A stretch of 64,000 bases of DNA, taken from Gammaproteobacteria bacterium (lineage in GTDB: Bacteria > Pseudomonadota > Gammaproteobacteria > Pseudomonadales > Halieaceae). A program made the position numbers and the translations under genes. The DNA lies in assembly GCA_030427085.1 (NCBI GenBank), contig JAUHXH010000004.1, forward strand, positions 310,001 through 374,000, in the 5' to 3' direction. The notes beneath the pieces are model-generated. The model was given only the letters and a program-made list of their open reading frames with translations, had not been told where the DNA came from and ran no database searches. Each line of letters opens with the position of its first letter. Within the stretch, counting starts at the first letter, position 1. This document shows positions 1 through 9,248 of this stretch, piece by piece.

Positions 1-61
1 TCTTCAGGTGGAGCAGGGGCGTATTGCCAATCAGTTGGGTGACGTCAGCGGCGTGGCTCAC
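1..61 (-). CDS. Cysteine synthase family protein, N-terminal fragment
   Basis: Only the first 20 codons lie in the window and the gene runs off the left edge. Reading leftward from a GTG with AGGA eight bases upstream gives VSHAADVTQLIGNTPLLHLK. QLIGNTPLLHL is the N-terminal signature of PLP-dependent cysteine synthases (CysK/CysM), which make cysteine from O-acetylserine and sulfide; cystathionine beta-synthases share it. An upstream ATG at 102 is out of frame. It follows the efflux-pump gene on the same strand after a short gap and could be co-transcribed. The motif is seen; the exact family member is not determinable from 20 residues. Confidence 0.75.
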   Translation of the reverse strand, partial: MSHAADVTQLIGNTPLLHLK

Positions 62-117
62 GGTGCCGATCCTGTTTGCCGGGGGGAGACGCAGTATGCC
101 ATAGGGGGTGCCCGGCG

Positions 118-1326
118 TTAATGCGTCAGGTCGGCCGGCGTCATGCGGCGCCAGGCCATACTGAGCAGCACCAGGCAGGCGCAGGAAAGCGCCCACATGC
201 CAATCAAAACGGGTGTGGCGGATTCATCCAACAGGCGCCCCAGGGCACCGGCGATCACTGCCGACAAGCCCATCTGGATAAAGCCCAGCAGGGCCGAGGC
301 GGTGCCTGCGATGTGAGGGAAAGGCCGCAGCGCGCTGGCCATCGCATTGGGCAACACCATGCCCATGCCCACGCTGAACAATGCTGCAGGGCCGGCGACA
401 TTGACAATACTGCGGCCCCAAATGAGGTTCAGCCCCACCATCAAAGTGGTGGCGACGATACAAATTGCCGCGCCCAGCAGCCCAATCAGTTCCGGCGCCT
501 GCCGTCCGGCCAGGCGCGCGCTGGTGAAGCTGCCGGTCATGTAGCCCAATACCGTGGTGAGAAAGATTAGGCCGAACAGATGCACCGGTACACCCAGTTC
601 CACGATGTAGATCATGCTGGAGGCACCCAGGTAGCTCATCAGCCCCGAGTAGAGCACGGCCCCACCGGCGGTGGTGAGCAAAAAGGTGGGGTGGCGAATC
701 AGCTCCAGGTAATTGCCCGCGATCACCCTGGGGCGCAGGCTCTGGCGGTGGGGCAGGGACTCGGGCAAGTAAAGCTGCACCAGCGGAATCAACACGGTGC
801 CGTACAGGGCCAGGAACACAAACAGGCTGGACCAGGGCAGCCACTGCAACATCAGGCCGCCCAGCGTTGGTGCCACGGCCGGGGCCAGTGCCATCAGCAT
901 GGCGATGTACGACAAAGCCTGGGCGGCGCGTGTCGGGCCGAAGATGTCTCGCGTTGTTGCACGTGCCAGTGTGGGGCCCACGCACGCGCCCACGCCCTGT
1001 AAAAAACGGAAGCTGAGCAGTTCCTGCAGGTTGTCTGACTGGGCGCAACCGATACAGGCGGCAACGAAGATAGTAGTACCGCCAAGCAGGAGCGGCTTGC
1101 GCCCGAAGCGGTCAGACAGCGGCCCACACACCAGGTGGCAGAGCGCAAACCCGGCCAGATAGGCGCTGATGGTGAGCTGCATGTCGGCCATGGAGGTGCC
1201 GAGGGTGTCCGCCATGGCGGGCATCGCTGGCAGATACATGTCGATGGACAGGGGGCCGAGCGTCACCAGCACTGCCAACAGGGCGAGGATCGCTTTGGAA
1301 TCGGGATGTAGGTGACGAGTGCTCAT
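118..1326 (-). CDS. Bcr/CflA family multidrug efflux MFS transporter
   Basis: A 402-residue inner-membrane protein with about 12 hydrophobic segments, the usual size for 12-TM major facilitator drug:proton antiporters. The N-terminus LGPLSIDMYLPAMPAMA is the Bcr/CflA signature, and GPLSDRFGRKPLLLGG is the MFS loop 2-3 motif. The family exports drugs such as bicyclomycin or chloramphenicol; the substrate here is unknown. The ATG start leads directly into the first conserved segment. It precedes a cysteine synthase-like gene on the same strand. In E. coli Bcr has been reported to export cysteine, so the pairing may be functional, but that is inference. Confidence 0.9.
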   Translation of the reverse strand: MSTRHLHPDSKAILALLAVLVTLGPLSIDMYLPAMPAMADTLGTSMADMQLTISAYLAGFALCHLVCGPLSDRFGRKPLLLGGTTIFVAACIGCAQSDNLQELLSFRFLQGVGACVGPTLARATTRDIFGPTRAAQALSYIAMLMALAPAVAPTLGGLMLQWLPWSSLFVFLALYGTVLIPLVQLYLPESLPHRQSLRPRVIAGNYLELIRHPTFLLTTAGGAVLYSGLMSYLGASSMIYIVELGVPVHLFGLIFLTTVLGYMTGSFTSARLAGRQAPELIGLLGAAICIVATTLMVGLNLIWGRSIVNVAGPAALFSVGMGMVLPNAMASALRPFPHIAGTASALLGFIQMGLSAVIAGALGRLLDESATPVLIGMWALSCACLVLLSMAWRRMTPADLTH

Positions 1327-1409
1327 GGGGTGGGCATTCTAACCCGCCCGGGCCGCAATGCGCGGTGTCGATTTGCCGAACTATTTGCGTCAGTGTGGGC
1401 GGGTTGGGA

Positions 1410-2192
1410 TCAGTTCTTCTCGAAACTCAGCACCGTGCGCCACCATAATCGCGGCGCGATGGTGGCCCACAACTGCAGGAAGCGGGCCTCGCCGGGATAG
1501 ATCACCGCGCGATTGCGGCGCACGCCTTTTTCGATCGCGTCGATGATTTTTTCCGGATCGGCCAGGCGTCCCGATTCACTGGCGTTGAGTAGTGAGCCGG
1601 GGCTGTCTGTGTCCAGACTCTGCTTGATCAACGGCGTGTTCACTGCCGGTGGTTTCACCAGGTGGATGTTTACATCGGATTCGCGCAGTTCGTTCTGCAG
1701 CACTTCTATGTAAGTGTTTACCGCCGACTTGGTAGCGCAATACGCACCCATGTGTGGCACCAGGGCATGGCCGGCAATGGAACCGAACACAATGATGCGG
1801 CCGCTGTTGCGGTGCAGCATGTCCGCCAACACAGCTTGCACGGTATAAACAGTGCCAAAGTAGTTGATGTCGAACAGCCGGCGCATCTGCTCATGGCTGT
1901 GGTGAATCAACTGATGGCTGGGCATCAAAGCCGCGCAGTGCACCAGCAAATCGATGGGCCCAAGTGATTCGGACAGGGTGGCAGCGGCGTCGGCGATCGC
2001 TTGCTCGTCAGAGATGTCGCAGCAGTGGGGATGAAAATTGTCGTGTTCTGCGGCCAACTCCGCCAGTGCCGCTTCGTTCACATCCAGCAAGGCCACCTGT
2101 GAACCATTGGCTGCCAGCCGGCGGGCAAAGATGCGCCCCATACCGCTGGCTCCGCCGGTAACGATGGCGACTTTTGCCTGCAGTTCTGCCAT
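1410..2192 (-). CDS. SDR family NAD(P)-dependent oxidoreductase
   Basis: A 260-residue short-chain dehydrogenase/reductase starting at MAELQAKVAIVTGGASGMG. The frame is open 21 codons further upstream, but the Rossmann strand begins right after this ATG. Visible motifs are TGGASGMG (nucleotide binding), a catalytic Ser in FGSIAG, and YCATK (YxxxK). The C-terminal 40 residues are basic and hydrophobic (FLQLWATIAPRLWWRT), as in SDRs that act on lipids near the membrane. Substrate unknown. Its start is divergent from the carboxylesterase gene. Confidence 0.88.
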   Translation of the reverse strand: MAELQAKVAIVTGGASGMGRIFARRLAANGSQVALLDVNEAALAELAAEHDNFHPHCCDISDEQAIADAAATLSESLGPIDLLVHCAALMPSHQLIHHSHEQMRRLFDINYFGTVYTVQAVLADMLHRNSGRIIVFGSIAGHALVPHMGAYCATKSAVNTYIEVLQNELRESDVNIHLVKPPAVNTPLIKQSLDTDSPGSLLNASESGRLADPEKIIDAIEKGVRRNRAVIYPGEARFLQLWATIAPRLWWRTVLSFEKN

Positions 2193-2350
2193 TCTACGCC
2201 CCGTGGTTTTGTACGCCTGTCGTGGACTATAGGGTCTGCCGGGGCAGGGCGACAATCGCTGGAGCGCTCAGTCACACTGACCAAAAAGCGCATCGGGCCA
2301 ATTCAGCTCATCGAGCCAGTTCGGCTCGTGCCAAGAGGAGAGAGCGGGGC

Positions 2351-4186
2351 ATGACACGGATTCTGTTAATTCTGGGCGTGGTGCTGGTAGCGGTGGGGCT
2401 GCTTTGGCCCTGGGGTGAGCCCGAGCAAGTTCAGCGTGAGGCCGCCCAGGAAACGCTGCGCTTTACCACCGCCGGCCCCGTCGTGGGTTTTACCTCTGAA
2501 GAAAACACCTACACCTGGTTGGGTATTCCTTTCGCCGCGCCGCCGGTAGGTGAGATGCGCTGGCGCCGGCCTCTGCTGCCCGAGCCCTGGTCAGAAACGC
2601 GCCCGGCGCTCAGCTTTGGCGCACCCTGCGCGCAGCTCTCCAACCCCACGGCTGGTGTTCCCGGCGACGACGGTGAAATGGTGGGTAGCGAAGACTGCCT
2701 CTACCTCAACGTTTATGCACCCCAAAAGTCCTCCACCGGCGACGGCGAGTTGCTGCCGGTGATGGTGTGGATTCATGGCGGCGGCAACAGTATCGGCAGC
2801 GCGCTCACCTACGACGGCAGCCGTCTGGCGGGCACTCAGGATGTGATTGTGGTCACCGTGCACTATCGGCTGGGTCTGTTCGGCTGGTTGTCCCATCCCG
2901 CCCTGCGCGCTGTGGCCAGCGGTCCGGAAGACAACTCGGGCAACTTCGGCACGCTGGACCTGATCGCCAGCCTGCGGTGGGTGCAGAACAATGTAGCGAG
3001 CTTCGGTGGCGACCCCGATAACGTCACCATCTTCGGTGAGTCTGCCGGCGGCCTGAATGTGTTCAGCCTGATCAACTCGCCGATGGCCGAAGGTCTGTTC
3101 CACCGGGCTATCAGTCAGAGCGGTGGTACCGGCACCAGCAACAGTGATTGGGCGGAAAACTACAGCGATGACCCGGTGGTCCCCGGCAATCCCGGCAGCT
3201 CCTCTGAGGTGGTGGTAAAGCTCCTGCAAACCAAGGGCATGGCGAGCAATCGCGACGAGGCCAAGGCGCAGGTGGCGGGCATGGACGACGCGGCCATTCG
3301 CGAACTGCTGTACCAGGCCAGTCCGCTGGAGCTTTACAGCGGCATGGAAAACTTTGGCAGTATGCTCAAGTTCCCCAATATGTACCGCGACGGTGCCGTA
3401 CTGGGCAGCGAGCCCCTCTTTGAGCGCCTGTCCGACCCGGCCAGTTACAACAGCGTCCCGCTGATGACCGGCACCAACAAGGATGAGATGAAGCTGTTCC
3501 AGTTCCTCGATCCACGGATGGTGAAAGTGCGCTGGGGATTGTTCCCTACCATTATCGATCCTGATCGCTACGAGTGGAGTAACCGTTACTTCAGCGATGT
3601 ATGGAAGGCGATGGCTGTGGACGAAGTCGCGAATGAAATTGGCACCGCCGGCCCGGTTTACGCCTATCGCTGGGACTGGGACGAGGGTGCAAGCAACTTC
3701 TTTATCGATTACGGCACCATGCTGGGCGCCGCGCATTTCCTGGAAGTGCCCTTCGTGTTTGGCAATCTCGACGTGAGCATGATGCCCGGCCTGTTTGACG
3801 AAGGTAACCGCCGCGCCGCGGATGATTTGTCAGATGCGATGATGAGCTACTGGGCGCAATTTGCCGCCACTGGCGACCCCGGGCAGGGCCGCAAGGGCGA
3901 ACTGCCGCGCTGGCAGAGCTGGACCGACAGCCAGGGTGCCTTCATGGTGCTGGACACGGAAGCTGGCGGCGGCCTGCGGCTGGATAGCGACGGGGTAACG
4001 GCGGCCAAACTGAAACAGCGTATTGCCGAGGACCCCGCCCTGCAGGACCCCGAGAAGCGCTGCACCCTGTACGCCCAGTTCTTCCACGGCGACTTGCACA
4101 CGCGCCGCTATTTCAACCAGGCAGAATACGAAGCCATGGGTTGTGCCACCTACCCGGTAGAAGTGCTGGCCCGCGAAGCGTTCTAA
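2351..4186 (+). CDS. Type-B carboxylesterase, exported
   Basis: A 611-residue alpha/beta hydrolase of the cholinesterase/para-nitrobenzyl esterase family, hydrolysing carboxylic esters. It starts at MTRILLILGVVLVAVGLLW, a signal peptide or membrane anchor, with AGGAG upstream; the longer open frame before it has no family character. Motifs are FTSEENTYTWLGIPFAAPP, the oxyanion-hole stretch WIHGGGN, and FGESAGG with the nucleophile Ser. The catalytic acid and His lie in the C-terminal half. Likely periplasmic or outer-surface. The stop overlaps the convergent Lrp/AsnC gene by four bases. Physiological ester unknown. Confidence 0.9.
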   Translation: MTRILLILGVVLVAVGLLWPWGEPEQVQREAAQETLRFTTAGPVVGFTSEENTYTWLGIPFAAPPVGEMRWRRPLLPEPWSETRPALSFGAPCAQLSNPTAGVPGDDGEMVGSEDCLYLNVYAPQKSSTGDGELLPVMVWIHGGGNSIGSALTYDGSRLAGTQDVIVVTVHYRLGLFGWLSHPALRAVASGPEDNSGNFGTLDLIASLRWVQNNVASFGGDPDNVTIFGESAGGLNVFSLINSPMAEGLFHRAISQSGGTGTSNSDWAENYSDDPVVPGNPGSSSEVVVKLLQTKGMASNRDEAKAQVAGMDDAAIRELLYQASPLELYSGMENFGSMLKFPNMYRDGAVLGSEPLFERLSDPASYNSVPLMTGTNKDEMKLFQFLDPRMVKVRWGLFPTIIDPDRYEWSNRYFSDVWKAMAVDEVANEIGTAGPVYAYRWDWDEGASNFFIDYGTMLGAAHFLEVPFVFGNLDVSMMPGLFDEGNRRAADDLSDAMMSYWAQFAATGDPGQGRKGELPRWQSWTDSQGAFMVLDTEAGGGLRLDSDGVTAAKLKQRIAEDPALQDPEKRCTLYAQFFHGDLHTRRYFNQAEYEAMGCATYPVEVLAREAF

Positions 4187-4668
4187 TCCTGGGCCTGCGC
4201 CAGGTGATCCAGCGGCAGGGCGGTGTGACGCACCACCCGCCGCAGCTCAAAGCTGGAGTGCACGCCCGTTACGCCGGGAATGCGCGTTAATCGCCCCAGC
4301 AGGAAGCGCTCGTAGTACTCCATGTCGGGCACCACAGCGCGCAGCAGGTAGTCCGAGTCCTGGCCTGTCACCACCGAACAATCCGTTACCTCCGGGTATT
4401 CCCTCACCGTTTGCTCGAAAGCATCGAAACGATCCGGCGTGTGGCGGTCCATGCTGATGCCGATATAGGCAGTGAGTTTCAGCCCCAGCCGTGATTGGTC
4501 CAGCAGGGTGACGTGGTCAGCAATCAGCCCAGATTCCTCCAGTCGTTTGACCCGGCGAGCGCAGGGGGTGGGCGACAGGCCCACCTGTTCGGCCAGCTCC
4601 AGATTGCTGATGCGGCCATTCCGTTGCAGTACGTCCAGGATACGGCGGTCGGTACGGTCCAGTTTCAT
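4183..4668 (-). CDS. Lrp/AsnC family transcriptional regulator
   Basis: 161 residues, the usual family size. Residues 1-60 are the winged HTH (RILDVLQRNGRISNLELAEQ, then VGLSPTPCARRVKRLEESGL); the rest is the RAM ligand-binding domain typical of amino-acid-responsive regulators. It binds DNA as a dimer or octamer. It starts 314 bases from leuA and is transcribed away from it, so the shared intergenic region may hold sites controlling both genes. That is positional inference. The ligand is not readable from sequence. Confidence 0.93.
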   Translation of the reverse strand: MKLDRTDRRILDVLQRNGRISNLELAEQVGLSPTPCARRVKRLEESGLIADHVTLLDQSRLGLKLTAYIGISMDRHTPDRFDAFEQTVREYPEVTDCSVVTGQDSDYLLRAVVPDMEYYERFLLGRLTRIPGVTGVHSSFELRRVVRHTALPLDHLAQAQD

Positions 4669-4982
4669 GGCATGCTCCTCTGCGAGAGCGCGAAATCAGG
4701 TGAAGAATCGTTGTGTCGCATTAAGTTGCGCAGTATCTCACCTATAAAGCCAACAAATATAGTGAATTACACCAAGAAGGGCTCAAATAGGCGTGAACTT
4801 TGCAGTAATTCGCCCCGGCGACAGCGTTAGACTATGCTGGTCGCTGCCCCACCACACCTGTGACCTGCACCGCCCGCTTACCGGCTGGGTGCGTGCACGG
4901 AGCCAAGACCTCACGAGGGTTGATCCACGCAGGTGGGCGGCGCCGCCCGAATCGGGCCATCAGCTTTCAGCAGGAAAACATC
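4669..4982. other. Divergent intergenic region between lrp/asnC and leuA
   Basis: A 314-base region with no convincing protein gene. Roughly 4680-4820 is AT-rich and suits divergent promoters and regulator binding, though no clean -35/-10 pair could be picked. The leuA-proximal part (about 4830-4982) is GC-rich and full of inverted repeats, described separately as a leader. Confidence 0.5.
4834..4982 (+). promoter_or_regulatory. Possible leuA leader/attenuator
   Basis: Upstream of leuA is a nine-codon open frame (MLVAAPPHL, stop at 4861-4863). After it come a hairpin pairing GCACC (4867-4871) with GGTGC (4888-4892), a perfect 14-base palindrome GGGCGGCGCCGCCC (4935-4948), and an alternative stem GCCCGA-A-TCGGGC (4945-4957) that cannot form together with the palindrome. 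Short leader peptide plus mutually exclusive stems is the layout of amino-acid attenuators, and leu genes are often controlled that way. The peptide has only two Leu codons and no U-run follows the stems, so the call is weak. Confidence 0.3.
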
Positions 4983-6656
4983 ATGAGCAGCTTCGACCAC
5001 CGCAGATACCAGGCCTTTGAGCCTGTCCCCATGACCAACCGCCGCTGGCCCGATCAGCGTATTGAGCAGGCGCCCCAGTGGTGCTCGGTGGATCTACGGG
5101 ACGGTAATCAGGCGCTGATCGAGCCGATGACCACGGCGCAGAAGTCGCGGCTGTACGACCTGCTGGTGAAGCTGGGCTTCAAGGAAATCGAAGTGGGTTT
5201 CCCGGCCGCCTCCAGCCACGACTTTGACTTCGTGCGGCAGTTGATCGAACAGAAGCGCATTCCCGAGGACGTCACCATTCAGGTGTTGACCCAGGCGCGA
5301 CCGGATCTGATCGAGAAAACGTTTGAGGCGCTCAAGGGTGTCCATCGCGCCGTGGTGCACGTGTACAACTCCACTTCAACCGTACAGCGTGAACAGGTGT
5401 TTGGCCTGGATCGTCAGGGCATCGTTGACATTGCCGTGCGCGGCGCCGAACTGGTGCGCGACACCGCGGCCAAATACCCTGAAACCGAGTGGATCTTTGA
5501 GTATTCGCCGGAGAGCTTTACCGGCACCGAACTGGATTTCGCGGTAGAAGTTTGCGATGCGGTCAACGCCGTGTGGCAACCCACGCCGGAGCGCAAGGTG
5601 ATTATCAACCTGCCCTCCACGGTGGAGATGTCCACACCCAACATTTACGCGGACCAGATTGAATGGTTCTGCAATCGCGTTAAAAACCGTGAGAGCCTGA
5701 TCATCTCCCTGCACACGCACAACGACCGCGGCTGTGCCGTGGCGGCAGCAGAACTGGGTGTGATGGCCGGGGCCGACCGCGTCGAGGGGACCCTGATGGG
5801 TAACGGCGAGCGCACCGGCAATATGGATATCGTGACCATGGCCATGAATTTGTACAGCCAGGGCATCGACCCTATGCTGAACCTGGCAAACATGGACGAG
5901 ATTATCGAGGTCTACAAAAGCAGCACCCAGATGCCGGTGCACCCGCGCCACCCCTGGGCGGGCGAGCTGGTGTTTACAGCCTTTTCCGGCAGCCACCAGG
6001 ATGCCATCAAGAAATGCCTGGGCAAACGCGACGAGAGCGCGCCGTGGGAGGTGGCCTACCTGCCCATCGATCCGGCAGATATCGGGCGCAGTTACCAGGA
6101 AGTTATCCGTATCAACAGCCAGTCGGGCAAGGGTGGCATGGCCTACGTGCTGCAGCGCGACTACGGGCTGGAATTACCCCGTTGGCTGCAAATCGATTTC
6201 GCTTCAGCCGTGCAGGCCTTTGCCGAGGAAGCCGAAACCGAAGTTCGCTCCGAGCAGATTTTCAGTCTGTTCCAGCAAACCTACCTCAGTGATGAGGGCC
6301 CCATGCGTCTTGGGGGTTACCAGGTCAGCCGTGAATCCGGCGTGGACAAGCTGCAGGCGGAGCTGCAGCAGGGCGCATCGCGCCACACGCTGACGGGTTC
6401 GGGTACTGGCGTGGTCGGTGCGTTTGTGGATGCGGTGCAGCGTTTTGTGGGCAAGCAAATCGTGCTGGTGGAATACAGTGAGCACGCGCTCAGCCATAGC
6501 GCCGATGCGGAGGCGATCTGCTATATCCAGCTCAACATCGATGGTGAGCGCTACTGCGGCGTGGGCCGCAGCGACGACATCATTCAGGCCTCACTGGATG
6601 GCATTCTGGGCGCCATGAACCGCGCAGCCCAGCAGGCAGCGGCCAGCGCTGCCTGA
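4983..6656 (+). CDS. leuA: 2-isopropylmalate synthase
   Basis: A 557-residue enzyme condensing acetyl-CoA with 2-oxoisovalerate, the first committed step of leucine synthesis. It starts at MSSFDHRRYQAFEPV with AGGA upstream; the open frame extends 41 codons earlier but without family similarity. SVDLRDGNQALIEPM is the HMGL-like active-site motif and SLHTHNDRGC supplies metal-binding His residues. The C-terminal roughly 150 residues are the LeuA regulatory domain (GSGTGVVGAF) for leucine feedback. Length matches the 550-570 residue proteobacterial type. A hairpin overlaps the stop codon. Confidence 0.96.
   Translation: MSSFDHRRYQAFEPVPMTNRRWPDQRIEQAPQWCSVDLRDGNQALIEPMTTAQKSRLYDLLVKLGFKEIEVGFPAASSHDFDFVRQLIEQKRIPEDVTIQVLTQARPDLIEKTFEALKGVHRAVVHVYNSTSTVQREQVFGLDRQGIVDIAVRGAELVRDTAAKYPETEWIFEYSPESFTGTELDFAVEVCDAVNAVWQPTPERKVIINLPSTVEMSTPNIYADQIEWFCNRVKNRESLIISLHTHNDRGCAVAAAELGVMAGADRVEGTLMGNGERTGNMDIVTMAMNLYSQGIDPMLNLANMDEIIEVYKSSTQMPVHPRHPWAGELVFTAFSGSHQDAIKKCLGKRDESAPWEVAYLPIDPADIGRSYQEVIRINSQSGKGGMAYVLQRDYGLELPRWLQIDFASAVQAFAEEAETEVRSEQIFSLFQQTYLSDEGPMRLGGYQVSRESGVDKLQAELQQGASRHTLTGSGTGVVGAFVDAVQRFVGKQIVLVEYSEHALSHSADAEAICYIQLNIDGERYCGVGRSDDIIQASLDGILGAMNRAAQQAAASAA
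6633..6655 (+). terminator. Hairpin at the leuA stop codon
   Basis: CAGGCAGCG and CGCTGCCTG form a perfect nine-base stem around GCCAG, ending on the leuA stop, with the loosely T-rich stretch CTTTTGCTTT about 15 bases later. It lies between convergent leuA and the acyl-CoA ligase gene. It could terminate leuA, but the stem is also coding sequence and the T-run is not adjacent. Confidence 0.35.
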
Positions 6657-6678
6657 GTCTGACACTCCGGCTTTTGCT

Positions 6679-8334
6679 TTAGTCCACCCAGCGAACGTAG
6701 ATTTCTTTTTCCTGCGCGGAGGCCGTGGCCAATTCCCGGGCCAACTCGCCAAAGCGCTCTTCCACCTGCTCGCGACGGATTTTCAGCGTGGGCGTCAGCA
6801 CCTCGTTTTCAATAGTCCACGGCTCTTTTGACACGATGACCGCGCCGACACGGGCGTGGTGGTCCACTGTTTCATTGATGTGGTGAACGCGCTCCAGTAG
6901 GGCGGCTTCCACGTCTTTCGGGTCGTGGGCAGCGGCGCTGCCGGCCAGTACGCAGGTCATTACGGTTTTGGAGTAACCCCGGCCCAGCAGGCACTGCTGC
7001 TCGGTGTAGTCGTTGGCCGCGAACTCGTTTTCAATCGGCGTGGGCGCCACGAACTTGCCCTGAATGGTTTTGAAGTAGTCCTTTACCCGGCCGGTGATGT
7101 AGATGAAGCCGTCCTCATCGATCTTCGCCTTGTCGCCGGTGTGGAGCCAGCCATTGTCCAGCAGCTCAGCGGTCTTCTCCGGCATTTTGTAGTAGCCGGG
7201 CGTGCAGCCTTCGGCTTTCACCAGCAGCTCACTTTCCTCGCTCAGTTTGATCTCCACGTCGTGCAGCGGTTTGCCGATCGAGCCGATGCGGCGCTCCTCG
7301 GGCGTGCTGACCGACACAAACATCGCTTCGGTTTGGCCGAAGCCTTCCAGCAATTGAATACCCAGCTCGTCAAACCAGTGGATCAGGGCAGGGGGAGTGG
7401 GGGCGGCGGCGGTCAGGCAGTACTTCACCTGGTCGAGGCCGAGGCCGGCGCGGATCAGCTCGCCCATACCGGCCTTGTCCTGCGCCAGTGCGCCTGACAG
7501 GGCTTCCTGGCCACCAATCTTGCCCAGAATGGCCTGCTGGAACTGCTCCCACACACGCGGCGGACCAAACAGGAAGGCCGGGCGGGTGAACTGCAGGTCC
7601 TGCACCAGTGTTTCCAGGGACTCGTTGAAATTGATGTGAGCACAGCTGACCATGGAGAAAAATTCCACGAGCTGGCGCTCGGCGATGTGTGACAGGGGCA
7701 GGTAGGAGAACAGTTGTGGGTTCTCTCCCAGGCCGAAGTAGTCCAGACCACGCTGAATGGGTACCAGATTGGACGCGTGGGTCTGCATCACGCCCTTGGG
7801 CACGCCTGTGGTGCCGGAGGTGAACACCAGCGAAACCAGATCTTCCGGCTGAGGATCGTTGCGCGGCATCTTGCCAGCGCCTTCTTCCAGCAACTGCTCC
7901 CAGGTCAGGTGATCGCCTTCCACCTCTGTGCCCGGCAGGGCAACAACGGTAACACCCTCCGGCAGAATTTCGCGAACACCTTCCCAATTGGCCGAGCCGC
8001 CATAGAACACCACAGCGGCATCGGTGAAGTTGACCACGTACTCGGCGGTAGACGGCGGCAGAGTCGTGAACATGCTGACGGTGACATTGCCTGAGGCAAT
8101 CACGGCGTTGTCTGCCAGCACCCAGTGAGCGCGGTTGCGGGACAGGATCACCATGTTGCGCTGGTGACCGAAGCGCTCTTCCAGCGCGCTTGCCACTGCC
8201 ATGACCTCGTCATGAGCCTGGGACCAGGTCCAGCTGGCCGCTTCCTGGCCATCTTTCAGGTCTCGTAACCAGACCTGATCTGGATGTTCCTGGGCCCAGT
8301 GTTTGAGGTAGGCGGGAAGGGTATCGAGTATCAT
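6679..8334 (-). CDS. AMP-binding long-chain acyl-CoA synthetase
   Basis: A 551-residue ANL-superfamily adenylating enzyme (fatty acid + ATP + CoA to acyl-CoA). LVFTSGTTGVPKGVMQTH is the P-loop (A3) motif, LLEGFGQTEA is the A5 motif, and LHTGDKAKIDEDGFIYITGR is the A7/A8 region with the adenylate-binding Asp. The catalytic Lys belongs to the C-terminal domain (TLKIRR). FAA1-like proteins of this size activate long-chain fatty acids on the membrane. Convergent with leuA; the promoter should lie in 8335-8474. Confidence 0.92.
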   Translation of the reverse strand: MILDTLPAYLKHWAQEHPDQVWLRDLKDGQEAASWTWSQAHDEVMAVASALEERFGHQRNMVILSRNRAHWVLADNAVIASGNVTVSMFTTLPPSTAEYVVNFTDAAVVFYGGSANWEGVREILPEGVTVVALPGTEVEGDHLTWEQLLEEGAGKMPRNDPQPEDLVSLVFTSGTTGVPKGVMQTHASNLVPIQRGLDYFGLGENPQLFSYLPLSHIAERQLVEFFSMVSCAHINFNESLETLVQDLQFTRPAFLFGPPRVWEQFQQAILGKIGGQEALSGALAQDKAGMGELIRAGLGLDQVKYCLTAAAPTPPALIHWFDELGIQLLEGFGQTEAMFVSVSTPEERRIGSIGKPLHDVEIKLSEESELLVKAEGCTPGYYKMPEKTAELLDNGWLHTGDKAKIDEDGFIYITGRVKDYFKTIQGKFVAPTPIENEFAANDYTEQQCLLGRGYSKTVMTCVLAGSAAAHDPKDVEAALLERVHHINETVDHHARVGAVIVSKEPWTIENEVLTPTLKIRREQVEERFGELARELATASAQEKEIYVRWVD

Positions 8335-8474
8335 GCGGCGGTCCTCGTGAATCAGTTTTTATAGTGGCTGAAGCCTGTGTGGGGCGCCAAGTTTAGCACG
8401 CGGAACGCGGGCCAAAACCGGGTCATAGCCAACATTTTCCGAGTGAATGGTGCCGCTATAACTACACTGCGAAG

Positions 8475-9224
8475 ATGAACATTCGCTTAATTCCCGGGCT
8501 GGCGGCACTGGTGCCCTTTGTCGCCGTTCACGTGAGCTATGTGCTGGCGGCGAGCCATGGCCACGTGGAGTGGTGTTTTCCCTACATCGATAGTTGCACC
8601 TCCATCAGTGCCACCGGCCGCCAGCCCCCGGAGAGCTTTGTATTCCGGGCGCTGATGATTCCCTCGGCGATGATCATGATGGCCTACTGGTGGATCAATT
8701 ACGGCTGGCTGTCGCAATTGGCCACCCCCAGCGATCGTGCGTGGCCCCGGCGGGTATTGTTGGGGCTGGGAGTGGCCGCATGCCTCGGCCTGATTCTCTA
8801 TGTGACGGTACTGGGGGAGGTGGGTACAGCCTACGCCCGCGCTCGTCGCACCGGCACCATTTTGTTTTTCTCCTTCACCTTCCTGTCCCAGTTGTTGCTG
8901 GTAGGCCAATTGCGACGCCGCCTGCTTGAACCCGGTGTGCGGGGAGTGCTGGCGGCCATGTTGGGGGTCTGCGTTACGTTGCTCGCGATGGGGATTCTCA
9001 GTGTGGTGCTCGGGGCCTGGGACCAGGCGTATTACGACACAGTGGAAGACGCCTTCGAGTGGGTGTTCAGCTTGCTGTTGCAGATTAACTTCGCCCTGGG
9101 TTATCTGCTGTGGCGGCGAGCGGGGCTGACCATGGCGGTATGCTCGGCCACTCCCGCTTCGCCAGTAGCTGGTGAATCAGCGTATGATGCGGGCGATTCA
9201 GGGCAGCACTCTGATCGCAGCTAA
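8475..9224 (+). CDS. Six-TM membrane protein, Frag1/DRAM/Sfk1-like
   Basis: A 249-residue protein with about six hydrophobic segments. After TM1 comes a periplasmic loop with two Cys (CFPYIDSCTSISATGRQPPE) followed by ESFVFRALMIPSAMIMMAYW. Ile-Ser-x-Thr-Gly followed by Pro-Pro-Glu recalls the Frag1/DRAM/Sfk1 family, membrane proteins linked in eukaryotes to lipid and autophagy functions; the bacterial role is unknown. It is first in a same-strand run with the PLP lyase (24-base gap) and a lipoprotein. The family match is from memory of the motif only. Confidence 0.6.
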   Translation: MNIRLIPGLAALVPFVAVHVSYVLAASHGHVEWCFPYIDSCTSISATGRQPPESFVFRALMIPSAMIMMAYWWINYGWLSQLATPSDRAWPRRVLLGLGVAACLGLILYVTVLGEVGTAYARARRTGTILFFSFTFLSQLLLVGQLRRRLLEPGVRGVLAAMLGVCVTLLAMGILSVVLGAWDQAYYDTVEDAFEWVFSLLLQINFALGYLLWRRAGLTMAVCSATPASPVAGESAYDAGDSGQHSDRS

Positions 9225-9248
9225 ATTCGACCAATTTTGAGGTAGTAA

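Noticed and set aside
2591-3736. Long open frame (381 codons) antisense to the carboxylesterase
   Set aside because: It lies wholly inside a gene with clear catalytic motifs; long antisense frames are expected in GC-rich DNA and this one has no recognisable family.
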